Shown: positions 1 through 7,837 of the stretch, one piece after another | Numbering within the stretch: position 1 is the first letter of the stretch | Layout of the letters: each line of letters opens with the position of its first letter | From: Niastella sp. | GTDB lineage: Bacteria > Bacteroidota > Bacteroidia > Chitinophagales > Chitinophagaceae | Length of the DNA: 39,064 bases | NCBI GenBank assembly: GCA_017744515.1 | Contig: JAGIBF010000078.1 | Coordinates: forward strand, 1 to 39,064 | Direction: 5' to 3' | The notes under the pieces: generated by a model | Databases searched by the model: none | What the model saw: the letters and a program-made list of their open reading frames with translations, nothing else | Told to the model about the DNA's origin: nothing | Translations under genes and position numbers: made by a program

Positions 1-806
1 CCATAGAGATATTTATCAGAGAATTTTCTTACAAACAATGTTTTCTTATCACCCTTATCTCTCGACAACATAAAATCATGGATACGGGCATTGAACCGGT
101 CTACATCGACACCTTCCTTCAGCAACACATAAGTGTTGGGGTCACTATTGGTCCATTTCTCCATGCCTGGCCGCCTGGCAATAAATTGATCGAAGTTGAA
201 CAACGCATCAAAATTGTCCGAAACATTAGCAGCATTCTTTACAAAAACACCTTTAATGATGTAAGGACCATTAAACTCACTTTGAGCCCATTCGATCATT
301 TTCCCTACTACATCAGTAGTATGAAAAAGCTTCATAGCCAGTTCATCGGAAATGGCAATAGCGTTTTTGTCAGCCTGAAATTGATGCTTGTCACCAGCTA
401 AAAAACGATAGGAGAAAATATTGAAATAATCCTTGCTGATGAATTGTCCTTTTACTTTGAGCTTGCTCTCTCCCACAGACATGATACCTGGGCTCGAAAA
501 CCAGGATGCTGGGATCACCGTAGCAGCGTATTCTACTTCGGGCATTTCCTCCGCCAGTCCATTGGCCAACAACCCGGCAGTATACTCCATCGTTTCAATA
601 CCATGCGATAGCTCCATATTCTGCATCACCTGGTAAAGACGATCGTCTTTTTCATTGAATTTATCCATCCCCATCTCATCGGAGATCCACAACCAGATCA
701 ATAAAGCACAAGCCAACCCGGTGGCAAGGCCGGTAAGATTCAGAATAGCAAACCTGCGGTCTTTGACCAGGTTACGCCAGGCAAACCGGAAATGATGCAA
801 GAACAT
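1..806 (-). CDS. FtsX-family ABC transporter permease (N-terminal part, cut by window edge)
   Basis: Read on the minus strand from the ATG at 804-806, an open frame runs off the window start without a stop. It begins MFLHHFRFAWRNLVKDRRFA, followed by a hydrophobic segment (LTGLATGLACALLIWLWIS) and then a soluble region with motifs such as YFNIFSYRFLAGD. This is the layout of the MacB/FtsX permeases common in Bacteroidota: one N-terminal membrane helix, a MacB-type periplasmic core, then three more helices that lie outside the window. Such proteins work with an ATPase to move lipoproteins, peptides or drugs or to transmit force across the envelope; the substrate cannot be told here. About 268 residues are visible, roughly a third of the usual length. 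The family is clear, the specific role is not. Confidence 0.85.
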   Translation of the reverse strand, partial: MFLHHFRFAWRNLVKDRRFAILNLTGLATGLACALLIWLWISDEMGMDKFNEKDDRLYQVMQNMELSHGIETMEYTAGLLANGLAEEMPEVEYAATVIPASWFSSPGIMSVGESKLKVKGQFISKDYFNIFSYRFLAGDKHQFQADKNAIAISDELAMKLFHTTDVVGKMIEWAQSEFNGPYIIKGVFVKNAANVSDNFDALFNFDQFIARRPGMEKWTNSDPNTYVLLKEGVDVDRFNARIHDFMLSRDKGDKKTLFVRKFSDKYLY

Positions 807-816
807 AAGATCAGGA

Positions 817-880
817 GTTAAGTGGTAAAAGCAGTTATCGATACAAACTGTACCAAAGACAATGCCCTTATCCACTTAAC
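817..880. repeat. Nested inverted repeats upstream of the FtsX-type gene
   Basis: GTTAAGTGG at 817-825 is repeated in inverted form as CCACTTAAC at 872-880 (9 of 9). Inside it lies a second pair, CAGTT at 832-836 and AACTG at 846-850. A weak -7-like box (TGTCTTTG, one mismatch to TAnnTTTG) lies at 853-860 on the minus strand. The arrangement could be an operator for the permease gene; this is inference from position only. Confidence 0.3.
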
Positions 881-961
881 TAATTGCCAACGATTTACAC
901 TCAATACATTTTACACCCACTGTTCGCTTTCGATACAGCAGGTGTAACTATTTGAGCCAGT

Positions 962-2182
962 TTACAGGTAACTCAGCCACCACTGCTCTTTGTGCGAACG
1001 CTTATATTGATCATACCATTTACAAAGCGGATACAACAATACCACCACAACGATCCACACCAGCCAGGTAACACCGAGCGAGAATCCATAACCCTTCAAT
1101 TGATCTACCCGGCCGGTCCACAATGCGTTATCTAAGATCATATCACTCCATTGATGACCACTGAAGCTGGTGGCAAACATGGCCAGCAGGTGCAACAGAT
1201 AAAGATGCAGGATGTAATAGAACAATGGAACCCTGCCAATAATGCCTACCCGCAGACTCAGCCAGCCGTTTGCCCTTTCACTCCAGGCCAGAAACAACAA
1301 CGCAGGCCCGATAGTCATAAGCAGGTAAAGCAAAGAAGGCGGATATTTCACCGTATTCAAAAACGACAGCACCGTGTACATTGGCGTAGACTGCTTGCTC
1401 CACACGTGACTGTCACCATACACATTGATATAACGGATAATGATAAACAACGCCACCAGCGAGCAACCAAGCGTCAGCAACAATTGCTTACGCTTTTCAG
1501 CCGGGTAATCCTTCTTATACAATTGCCCCAAACCATAGCCCAGCGCCATTACACCTATCCAGGGAATCATAGGATAACCTACGAGAATGAGAAACCCATT
1601 ATAAGTAAAAGGCTGTTGCTCGTGCAGCAAGGCCCATCCAAAACCCTTCAGCGTGTTGCCCGGTACATGAACGCCATCCAGTAAGTTATGTCCGAATACC
1701 ATGGCAACACCAATAGAGATGATGGCCCACATGGGCAAATAGATCAACCCGGCCAGCGCGATCATACTGATACCCAGCACCCATATCACCGTAAGATCGA
1801 TACCCTGACCCACAAAATTGAAATACCAGGCCCAGTGAACAACAGTCAGTTCGAGGAAGACGAGCCATATGCCCCGCTTCAACAGAAACAGCGACAACTC
1901 TTTTTTACTCTTCCTTTCACCAACGAGGAAAGCAGAGATCCCGGACAGGAACATAAAGATCGGCGCACAATAATGCGTGATCCAGCGTGTGAAGAAAAGT
2001 GCAACACTTGTTTTGGAAAGATCGAGCGGGTCGTAGACCAACGCACCGGCATGGAAATAATCACGAACATGGTCCAGCGCCATGATGATCATAATGAAGC
2101 CCCTCAATAGATCGATAGAGGCAATACGTGTAGTTGCAGCGGCCCTTTGAGGCGACGCCACGGGAATGGCTATACTTTGCAT
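962..2182 (-). CDS. DUF1624 / heparan-alpha-glucosaminide N-acetyltransferase-like membrane protein
   Basis: A 406-residue polytopic membrane protein. The N-terminus has the pattern typical of this family: ASIDLLRGFIMIIMALDHVR near residues 22-41, a DYFHAG segment, then THYCAPIFMFLSGISAFLVG. Multiple hydrophobic segments follow to the C-terminus. Members related to HGSNAT are thought to move acyl groups across the membrane onto sugars; the bacterial DUF1624 proteins are mostly uncharacterised, so the acceptor is unknown. The start codon sits inside a 15-base tandem duplication (copies at 2166-2178 and 2181-2193), but the family alignment begins well after it, so the start hardly affects the domain. 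A -7-like box with one mismatch (TATCTTTA) lies at 2203-2210 on the minus strand. Confidence 0.85.
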   Translation of the reverse strand: MQSIAIPVASPQRAAATTRIASIDLLRGFIMIIMALDHVRDYFHAGALVYDPLDLSKTSVALFFTRWITHYCAPIFMFLSGISAFLVGERKSKKELSLFLLKRGIWLVFLELTVVHWAWYFNFVGQGIDLTVIWVLGISMIALAGLIYLPMWAIISIGVAMVFGHNLLDGVHVPGNTLKGFGWALLHEQQPFTYNGFLILVGYPMIPWIGVMALGYGLGQLYKKDYPAEKRKQLLLTLGCSLVALFIIIRYINVYGDSHVWSKQSTPMYTVLSFLNTVKYPPSLLYLLMTIGPALLFLAWSERANGWLSLRVGIIGRVPLFYYILHLYLLHLLAMFATSFSGHQWSDMILDNALWTGRVDQLKGYGFSLGVTWLVWIVVVVLLYPLCKWYDQYKRSHKEQWWLSYL

Positions 2183-2336
2183 GGCTATACTTTTTACGCC
2201 ACTAAAGATACAGACATTTTATCTGACAAAACAACAGTATGCAGAATTTTATTCTGAAAAATACATCGAATACAGAATTTAATCCTGCCCGCCAACCCAT
2301 ATCTTGCTAACTTAACCTTTCTCTATAGCAGTAAAT

Positions 2337-2366
2337 AAAAAAAGCCCCCTGCTGTAACAGGAGGCT
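2337..2366 (-). terminator. Intrinsic terminator on the minus strand behind a possible small gene
   Basis: On the minus strand a 9-bp stem (AGCCTCCTG/CAGGGGGCT, one G-U pair, loop TTACAG) is followed by a run of T opposite the A tract 2337-2343. The G-U pair only works on the minus strand, which fixes the direction. dnaK has its own terminator about 500 bases upstream, so this one must serve a separate transcript starting between 2370 and 2870. Confidence 0.75.
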
Positions 2367-2373
2367 TTAAAAG

Positions 2374-2454
2374 TCAGTACTTCATAGTGAAAATCATCAT
2401 GCGAAAGAAGTCTCGCCTCAAACCGACACTAATGAGTATCAACCTGCTTTTCAT
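2374..2454 (-). CDS. Possible 26-residue small protein or leader peptide
   Basis: An ATG-to-TGA frame on the minus strand encodes a basic, Phe- and Met-containing peptide that starts MKSRLILISVGLRRDFF and ends MMIFTMKY. Its stop codon lies 7 bases before the stem of a strong terminator, and a dyad lies 24 bases upstream of its start. No protein family is recognised. It has neither a typical signal peptide nor a lipobox. Alternatives are a leader peptide, the 5' remnant of a lost gene, or a chance frame inside a small RNA. Support comes from its fit between dyad and terminator, not from similarity. Confidence 0.35.
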   Translation of the reverse strand: MKSRLILISVGLRRDFFRMMIFTMKY

Positions 2455-2871
2455 ACTGTAATGTTTAATGTTAGATAATCCAGATTTCTGGATGTCTGGT
2501 ATCAACCCTTGACAAAACAAGCAGTTAAAATAGCCGGCAGTTACAGCTACCGGCCATTAGTAGTTTTTTGAATGAACCTCCCCTCCGGGTGGCTAAATCA
2601 TTCAGGTTCTTGTAAGCGCAATAGTGGGATAATATCTCCTCCTCTTAATACCTACTTTGGAACAAGGCAATGGTTCAAAAATCAAGTCAGAGATATAAAA
2701 CACCTTGTACTCTCAAAAAACTACCGCATTACAACAGAAAAGCACCGCACCGTATAAAAAGAACTATAGAATTCCTATACTAACACAAACGAACATGCTA
2801 CTTCATTCAACCATTCAAATACAAGGAATTACTCACATAAAAAACAGGCAATAACCAAGCAATGACACCAA

Positions 2872-2901
2872 CAAAAAAGCCCCTCGCTTCCGCGAGAGGC
2901 T
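2872..2901 (-). terminator. dnaK intrinsic terminator
   Basis: A 10-bp minus-strand stem (AGCCTCTCGC/GCGAGGGGCT with one G-U pair) closed by a GGAA tetraloop is followed by six T opposite 2872-2877. It lies 47 bases after the dnaK stop codon. Confidence 0.9.
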
Positions 2902-2948
2902 TATATCCTAATTAATCTTTCTAACTTAATTAATCCTGACCCAGAAGA

Positions 2949-4859
2949 TTACTTCACTTCTTCATACTCTGCATCAGTTACATTCTCGCTGCCACCGGCG
3001 TTGGGTTGACCACCACCATTAGGACCAGCTTGATCTGCACCGCCCTGAGCACCGGCAGCCTGAGCCTTATAGATCTCTTCAGAAGCTGCAGTCCATGCAT
3101 TGTTCATTTCAGCAACAGCTGTATCGATCGCTGCTACATCTTGCGACTTATGCGCTTCCTTCAGCTTGTTCAGTGCTCCTTCGATCGGAGCTTTCTTGTC
3201 GGCAGGGATCTTATCACCAAACTCTTTCAATTGCTTTTCAGTTTGGAAGATCAGACTGTCGGCCTGGTTGATCTTGTCAACCTTCTCACGCGCTGCCTTG
3301 TCGGTAGCTTCATTCGCTCTCGCTTCAGCCTTCATCTTTTCCACTTCATCCTTGCTCAAACCACTACCTGCTTCAATACGGATCTTTTGCTCTTTACCAG
3401 TGCCTTTGTCTTTGGCTGTAACATGCAGGATACCGTTGGCGTCGATATCGAAGATCACTTCGATCTGGGGCACACCACGCGGAGCTGGTGGGATACCTTC
3501 GAGGTTGAACGTACCCAGACTCTTGTTCTGGTTAGCCATCGGACGCTCGCCCTGCAGTACGTGAATTTGTACGCCTGGTTGGTTATCGCTGGCAGTAGAG
3601 AAAGTCTCAGACTTCTTGGAAGGAATGGTAGTATTCGAATCGATGAGGCGTGTCATTACACCACCCATTGTTTCGATACCCAGAGAAAGCGGCGTTACGT
3701 CAAGCAACAACACATCCTTCACTTCACCAGTCAATACCGCACCCTGGATAGCAGCACCTACGGCAACCACCTCATCGGGATTCACACCCCTGTTGGGCTT
3801 TTTACCGAAGAACTTCTCAACGATCTCCTGCACTTTGGGGATACGTGTAGAACCACCCACCAGGATCACTTCGTCGATCTGAGAAGTGCTCATACCGGCA
3901 TCCTTCAAAGCCTGCTCACAAGGTTTCAGGCAACGCTCGAATAACTTATCAGCCAGTTGCTCGAACTTGGCGCGTGTCAGTTTCTTTACCAGGTGCTTGG
4001 GAACACCGTCAACAGCCGTGATATAAGGCAGGTTGATCTCAGTTTCGCTGGAAGAAGACAACTCTACTTTAGCCTTTTCAGCAGCTTCTTTCAAACGTTG
4101 TAAAGCCATTGGGTCTTTACGGAGATCGATAGATTCATCTTTCTTGAACTCTTCAGCCAGCCAGTCCATGATCACCTTATCGAAGTCGTCACCACCAAGG
4201 TGTGTATCACCATTGGTAGACTTTACTTCAAATACACCATCACCCAGCTCCAGTACAGAGATATCGAACGTACCACCACCAAGGTCAAATACGGCGATCT
4301 TCTGATCGTGCTTGCCTTTGTCCAGGCCGTAAGCGAGGGCAGCAGCAGTAGGCTCGTTCACAATACGGCGTACATTGAGACCGGCAATTTCACCGGCTTC
4401 TTTGGTAGCCTGACGCTGAGCATCGTTGAAATAAGCCGGAACGGTAATTACGGCATCAGTTACATCCTGACCGAGATAATCTTCGGCAGTCTTCTTCATT
4501 TTCTGCAGCACCATAGCCGAGATTTCCTGCGGGGTATACAAACGACCGTCTATGTCAATACGTACGGTATTATTGTCACCTTTTGCCACTTTATAACTCC
4601 AGTGGCTGATCTCTTCGGTTACTTCATCGAACCGGCGACCCATAAAACGCTTCACACTCATGATCGTATTATGGGGATTTGTAATAGCCTGACGTTTGGC
4701 CGGATCACCCACCTTACGCTCTCCGTTTTTCAGGAAAGCCACTACAGACGGGGTTGTACGACGGCCTTCATCATTAGCTATAACCACGGGCTCATTACCT
4801 TCCATCACTGCCACGCAGCTGTTGGTAGTACCCAGGTCAATTCCTATTATCTTTCCCAT
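2949..4859 (-). CDS. dnaK: Molecular chaperone DnaK (Hsp70)
   Basis: 636 residues, the normal DnaK length. The ATPase domain opens with IGIDLGTTNSCVAV (residues 4-17) and contains VPAYFNDAQRQATKEAG, NEPTAAALAYGLDK and FDLGGGTFDISVLE. The hydrophobic interdomain linker DVLLLDVTPLSLGIETMGG is present, followed by the substrate-binding domain, an alpha-helical lid, a Gly/Ala/Gln-rich tail and a C-terminus ending EYEEVK. DnaK binds exposed hydrophobic segments of client proteins and cycles with DnaJ and GrpE in the cytoplasm. No dnaJ or grpE lies beside it, so it is a single-gene unit with its own promoter and terminator. No CIRCE element is present upstream. Confidence 0.98.
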   Translation of the reverse strand: MGKIIGIDLGTTNSCVAVMEGNEPVVIANDEGRRTTPSVVAFLKNGERKVGDPAKRQAITNPHNTIMSVKRFMGRRFDEVTEEISHWSYKVAKGDNNTVRIDIDGRLYTPQEISAMVLQKMKKTAEDYLGQDVTDAVITVPAYFNDAQRQATKEAGEIAGLNVRRIVNEPTAAALAYGLDKGKHDQKIAVFDLGGGTFDISVLELGDGVFEVKSTNGDTHLGGDDFDKVIMDWLAEEFKKDESIDLRKDPMALQRLKEAAEKAKVELSSSSETEINLPYITAVDGVPKHLVKKLTRAKFEQLADKLFERCLKPCEQALKDAGMSTSQIDEVILVGGSTRIPKVQEIVEKFFGKKPNRGVNPDEVVAVGAAIQGAVLTGEVKDVLLLDVTPLSLGIETMGGVMTRLIDSNTTIPSKKSETFSTASDNQPGVQIHVLQGERPMANQNKSLGTFNLEGIPPAPRGVPQIEVIFDIDANGILHVTAKDKGTGKEQKIRIEAGSGLSKDEVEKMKAEARANEATDKAAREKVDKINQADSLIFQTEKQLKEFGDKIPADKKAPIEGALNKLKEAHKSQDVAAIDTAVAEMNNAWTAASEEIYKAQAAGAQGGADQAGPNGGGQPNAGGSENVTDAEYEEVK

Positions 4860-4893
4860 AGTTGTGTTGAATTTAATGTTCTCCTATGGTTAT

Positions 4894-4941
4894 CAAAGGT
4901 TATGCCGTGAGGGTCAGGAATGCAAAAATGGCAGTCTGCCA
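4894..4941 (-). promoter_or_regulatory. Probable dnaK promoter with adjacent dyad
   Basis: On the minus strand a TTG (4923-4925) is separated by 20 bases from TAACCTTTG (4894-4902), close to the Bacteroidota consensus TTG-N19-TAnnTTTG, giving a leader of about 28 bases. Just upstream of the TTG lies a perfect inverted repeat TGGCAG-T-CTGCCA (4929-4941), a plausible operator. Confidence 0.5.
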
Positions 4942-5352
4942 AATAACCACTTGAGGAATAGATCAGCCGGGGATGCTTAAAAGATCCTTCCGGGAGGCCT
5001 TCCCCTTCAGGTTATCCGGAGGCAAGGCAGAAGCAAGATGATAGCAAGGTAATTGCAAGACGATAGCAAGAGAAAGAGGCTCAAATGCAATGCTGGCGCG
5101 GGTTACGCCTTTCAGGGTGTTTGCAGAACGTGTATAAACAGAAGTAATTCAGCATGTTATCAAAAGTAAAACAGTGATCAGATAAAATCAGTATTCTTCC
5201 ATCATCCACACTTTACGCTTTCAATTCGTGAAATTCGCCTAAAATTCGTGTCATATTCACTCATCCTCAATTTACGTTTTTTACAGCCAAAAAGCAATAT
5301 CAAAGAAACTCACCTGACAGCCTTTCCGTAACTTCCCATTAAAATAGTTAAT
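4942..5352. other. Remaining intergenic region upstream of dnaK
   Basis: The 493-base dnaK-DUF3052 gap holds, besides the dnaK promoter, a near-perfect direct repeat of 16 bases with period 22: GCAAGATGATAGCAAG at 5033-5048 and GCAAGACGATAGCAAG at 5055-5070. No RNA gene or convincing frame is visible in it. Confidence 0.6.
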
Positions 5353-6024
5353 ATGGCTGCCACCCTTGCCGGAAAACTGAAGATCAAAGAAGGCTACACC
5401 CTCCTTACCATCAATGCACCCCGGGATTTCGAGGCAATATTGTCACCCCTGCCCGATGACGTGACCATCACCAACAGCGGGAAAGAATATCAGCAAATCC
5501 ACTGGTTTGTCCTCAACCAGGCCCAGATGGAAAAAGACCTCCCGAAGACCCTGAAGCTCCTGATCGCCAAAAGCTCAGAGAAACAACCCGTGATCTGCTG
5601 GACCTATTACCCCAAAGGAACATCCGGTCTGCAAACCGACCTCAACCGCGATAAAGGCTGGGAAATGCTGCTCAAAACAGATGTCCAGTGGCTAAACCTG
5701 ATATCCTTCAATGACACCTGGTCCTCATTTGCATTTCGTATGAAAACAGCCGCAGACGAGAAGAAGACAGCCAACAAAGAAGAACGCCTCATATTCCAGT
5801 ACGCAGACTCCAAAACAAAGACTATCCGCCTGCCCGAAGACCTGGCCAAAGCCTTTACCAAAAACAAGAAAGCTGCCAGTGCATTTGAAGCACTCGCTTT
5901 CAGTCACCGGCGCGAATACGTGGAATGGATCATCACTGCCAAAAAAGAAGAAACAAGAGCCAACAGGATACAGGGCACGCTGGAAAAACTATTGAAAGGA
6001 TGGAAGAACCCCTCCAATCAATAA
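5353..6024 (+). CDS. DUF3052-like plus YdeI/OmdA-like two-domain protein
   Basis: 223 residues with two parts. Residues 1 to about 130 resemble DUF3052: a LAGKLKIKEGYTLLTINAP opening, an alternating strand-helix pattern, PVICWTYYPKGTSGLQTDL and ending FNDTWSSFAFRM. Residues about 155-223 resemble the OmdA/YdeI domain: LPEDLAKAFTKNKKAASAFE, then FSHRREYVEWIITAKKEETR and a basic C-terminal helix. Both domains are of unknown biochemical function; YdeI-like proteins have been linked to bacteriocin or peptide resistance in enterobacteria, which need not apply here. No signal peptide, so probably cytoplasmic. It converges on the AraC gene with one base between the two stop codons. Confidence 0.75.
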   Translation: MAATLAGKLKIKEGYTLLTINAPRDFEAILSPLPDDVTITNSGKEYQQIHWFVLNQAQMEKDLPKTLKLLIAKSSEKQPVICWTYYPKGTSGLQTDLNRDKGWEMLLKTDVQWLNLISFNDTWSSFAFRMKTAADEKKTANKEERLIFQYADSKTKTIRLPEDLAKAFTKNKKAASAFEALAFSHRREYVEWIITAKKEETRANRIQGTLEKLLKGWKNPSNQ

Positions 6025-6025
6025 G

Positions 6026-6442
6026 CTACTTTTTATCGAGGTTATAACTTTGGATAAAACAATGCGGAATGAACGTTTTAGGCTGCGCCTTAGCCTGCTG
6101 CTTTTTCATCAGCTGCATATTGCGGTAATGCTGCGGCCCGATGCCCACTTCCTTTTTAAACAATACACTGAAAGAGCCGATACTTTCAAAACCCACTTCA
6201 TTGCAGACATCCGTCACCGCCTTATTTTGCGATAACAGCTCCTGTGCCTTGTCAAGCCTTTTGCGCGTAAGATATTGATGCGGCGTTTTGCGGTAGATTC
6301 GACTGAACAACCGGTGAAAATGGAACCGGGAGAAGCAGGCCTGCCCCGATATGCCATCAAGGTTGATCGGCTCATGGTAATTCTCGTCCATGAACAACTT
6401 AGCCGCCACTATTCTCTCATATACATCGGTAGTAAGTTCCAT
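6026..6442 (-). CDS. Short AraC-family transcriptional regulator
   Basis: 138 residues consisting almost entirely of the AraC DNA-binding unit with two helix-turn-helix motifs: ISGQACFSRFHFHRLFSRIY near 30-49 and the signature region VTDVCNEVGFESIGSFSVLFKKEVGIGP further on. The N-terminal sensor domain of full-length AraC proteins is absent, so ligand control, if any, must come from elsewhere. It is divergently placed with the glyoxalase-fold gene at 6604, its likely target. An exact -7 box lies 18 bases upstream of the start. The short C-terminal tail after the second motif is basic and not conserved in an obvious way. Confidence 0.9.
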   Translation of the reverse strand: MELTTDVYERIVAAKLFMDENYHEPINLDGISGQACFSRFHFHRLFSRIYRKTPHQYLTRKRLDKAQELLSQNKAVTDVCNEVGFESIGSFSVLFKKEVGIGPQHYRNMQLMKKQQAKAQPKTFIPHCFIQSYNLDKK

Positions 6443-6459
6443 CCGGAATATTCTTATTT

Positions 6460-6467
6460 CAAATATA
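6460..6467 (-). promoter_or_regulatory. -7 promoter box of the AraC-type gene
   Basis: TATATTTG on the minus strand matches TAnnTTTG exactly. Transcription would start about 11 bases before the AraC-type start codon at 6442. No clear -33 TTG is present. Confidence 0.55.
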
Positions 6468-6575
6468 ATACTATAATCCTACCTTTTCATCACCCATACT
6501 TCTTACCTCCTACCGCTTACTTCCTGCTTTATCCTAAAAAGCAAGATTCAATAAAAGGGTTCCCTGCCCATTCAA

Positions 6576-6583
6576 TAGATTTG
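6576..6583 (+). promoter_or_regulatory. -7 promoter box of the glyoxalase-fold gene
   Basis: TAGATTTG matches TAnnTTTG exactly and lies 20 bases before the ATG at 6604. No clear -33 TTG, which would fit a promoter dependent on the divergent AraC regulator. Confidence 0.5.
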
Positions 6584-6603
6584 GATCAATAAATAAAAAC
6601 GAT

Positions 6604-7065
6604 ATGATAACCAAAATGTCACACACTACCCTGTTCGTGCAGGACCAGGAAAAAGCCTACGACTTTTATGTAAATAAACTGGGCTTTAAAGTGCATACCG
6701 ATGTAATGATGGGCAACACCGCCTGCGAAGATGGGCAGGAAGAACCCAAAGATGCAGAACATGGCGGCGGTGGCTATCGTTGGCTTACCCTCAATCCGCC
6801 AGATCAGCCCGACCTGGAGATCATCCTGATGCCGGTAGTAGGACTCGATGAAGATGCACTAAAAGCCATCAATTTATTGCTGGAACGTGGCGTAATGGGC
6901 GCTGGCGTATTCCATACGCCGGATTGCCGGGCAACCTACGAAGAGCTGAAAGCAAAAGGAGTAGTGTTTAAATCAGAACCGAAGGAACAGTTCTACGGCA
7001 TAGAATGTATCATCACCGATAGCGTGGGCAACTGGTTCAGCATGACACAGCCCAAAGAACAATAA
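6604..7065 (+). CDS. Glyoxalase/bleomycin-resistance (VOC) superfamily protein
   Basis: 153 residues forming a single vicinal-oxygen-chelate domain made of two similar halves. The first half contains MSHTTLFVQDQEKAYDFYVNKLGFKV, with a His and then the typical YDFYxxxLGFKV segment; the second contains GVFHTPDCRATYEELKAKGV and ends ECIITDSVGNWFSMTQ. VOC proteins bind a metal and act on glutathione adducts, antibiotics or other small molecules; the substrate here is unknown. Cytoplasmic, no signal peptide. It is divergent from the short AraC regulator, an arrangement that suggests local control of this gene. Confidence 0.9.
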   Translation: MITKMSHTTLFVQDQEKAYDFYVNKLGFKVHTDVMMGNTACEDGQEEPKDAEHGGGGYRWLTLNPPDQPDLEIILMPVVGLDEDALKAINLLLERGVMGAGVFHTPDCRATYEELKAKGVVFKSEPKEQFYGIECIITDSVGNWFSMTQPKEQ

Positions 7066-7077
7066 GTATAGCCACGA

Positions 7078-7596
7078 TTATTTATTATCCGCAGAAGTTG
7101 CCGAAGATCCGTCTTCGGCATTTTCTATTTTAAAGGTGAACTTCTTTTGCGTGAGGTAACTGAAAGAGACCACAATAATCGTGGTAAGCGCTTTGGCAAC
7201 GGTGGGATAAATGCCAAACCGGTCCACGAACAAAGTAATACACACATAATTTAATGTGATGCAGATAACCACCAATACAAAATAGCGGAACAACTGCACA
7301 CGCCCGTGCAAAGAAGAGCCGGGAAATACAATATTCTTGTTCAGTAAATAACCTGTGGGGAAGCTGATCGCAAAAGCAAAAAGAAAAGCCGCGATCTTGG
7401 CGCTGATCGCCCCGAAGATAGGCACATGTACATCAGCCTGGTGAAATATATAATGGAAAGACAGCCAGTAGAGAAAAATATCCAGCAAAGTGTTGCCACC
7501 TCCACATACCGCATACCGGAACGTCTGCAGGTTCATGTACTTACGGAAGGGCGGATAGAAAAAGTCGATTAAGCCAGTTATGGAATCCTTGAGCAT
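7078..7596 (-). CDS. GtrA-family membrane protein
   Basis: About 172 residues with four predicted membrane helices, the GtrA layout: LQTFRYAVCGGGNTLLDIFL, a second helix, ISFPTGYLLNKNIVF, then two further helices and a Lys/Phe segment (YLTQKKFTFK). GtrA proteins are thought to help move polyprenyl-linked sugars across the membrane for surface polysaccharide decoration. The frame can be extended to an ATG at 7659, adding 21 residues, but a -7-like box (TAATTTG at 7667-7673, minus strand) would put the transcript start right at that ATG, and homologues as I recall them begin near MLKDSITG; I therefore prefer 7596. Confidence 0.8.
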   Translation of the reverse strand: MLKDSITGLIDFFYPPFRKYMNLQTFRYAVCGGGNTLLDIFLYWLSFHYIFHQADVHVPIFGAISAKIAAFLFAFAISFPTGYLLNKNIVFPGSSLHGRVQLFRYFVLVVICITLNYVCITLFVDRFGIYPTVAKALTTIIVVSFSYLTQKKFTFKIENAEDGSSATSADNK

Positions 7597-7837
7597 CAGT
7601 ATTTTCTTGCGGGGCAAAAGTAAATCAATTACCACTACCACCCATGAGCAAAACACCATCTTATATCAAATTACTATTATGCCGCAGCAACATATAATAA
7701 ATAGTCGTAAAGCATAGACCCTAAGTGAGTTACGTAGCAATACTTTGACGGCGATCAATAAAAAGTCATATTGACAATTAATCACTTAAAAAAGCACATA
7801 TTTGATTCTGAACTTGTTGTTTAACCCCTAAATCTGC

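Larger units (their letters stand above)
2183..2948. other. 766-base stretch without a conventional gene
   Basis: No open frame here resembles a known protein. What can be seen on the minus strand, from right to left: the dnaK terminator (2872-2901); a long AT-rich part with nothing recognisable (about 2560-2870); a hairpin at 2533-2554 (8-bp stem GCCGGTAG/CTGCCGGC with one G-U pair); a dyad ATCCAGA/TCTGGAT at 2478-2493; a possible 26-codon frame at 2374-2454; and an intrinsic terminator at 2337-2366. The 61-codon plus-strand frame at 2572-2757 has no support. Confidence 0.6.

Noticed and set aside
1151..2110. Plus-strand frames opposite the DUF1624 gene
   Set aside because: Antisense shadows, Gln/Arg-rich and without recognisable structure.
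2399..2461. 20-codon plus-strand frame starting MRKKSRLKPTLMSINLLFIL
   Set aside because: Resembles a signal-like N-terminus but overlaps the minus-strand small frame, which alone has a terminator in the right direction.
2572..2757. 61-codon plus-strand frame in the gap before dnaK
   Set aside because: No promoter, no ribosome-binding context and no recognisable protein pattern.
3006..4910. Long plus-strand open frames opposite dnaK (for example 3006-3944 and 4200-4910)
   Set aside because: They lie antisense to a perfect dnaK, have no domain pattern and reflect its codon bias.
4860..5000. CIRCE element (HrcA operator) before dnaK
   Set aside because: No TTAGCACTC-N9-GAGTGCTAA-like sequence; the dyad present (TGGCAG-T-CTGCCA) is different.
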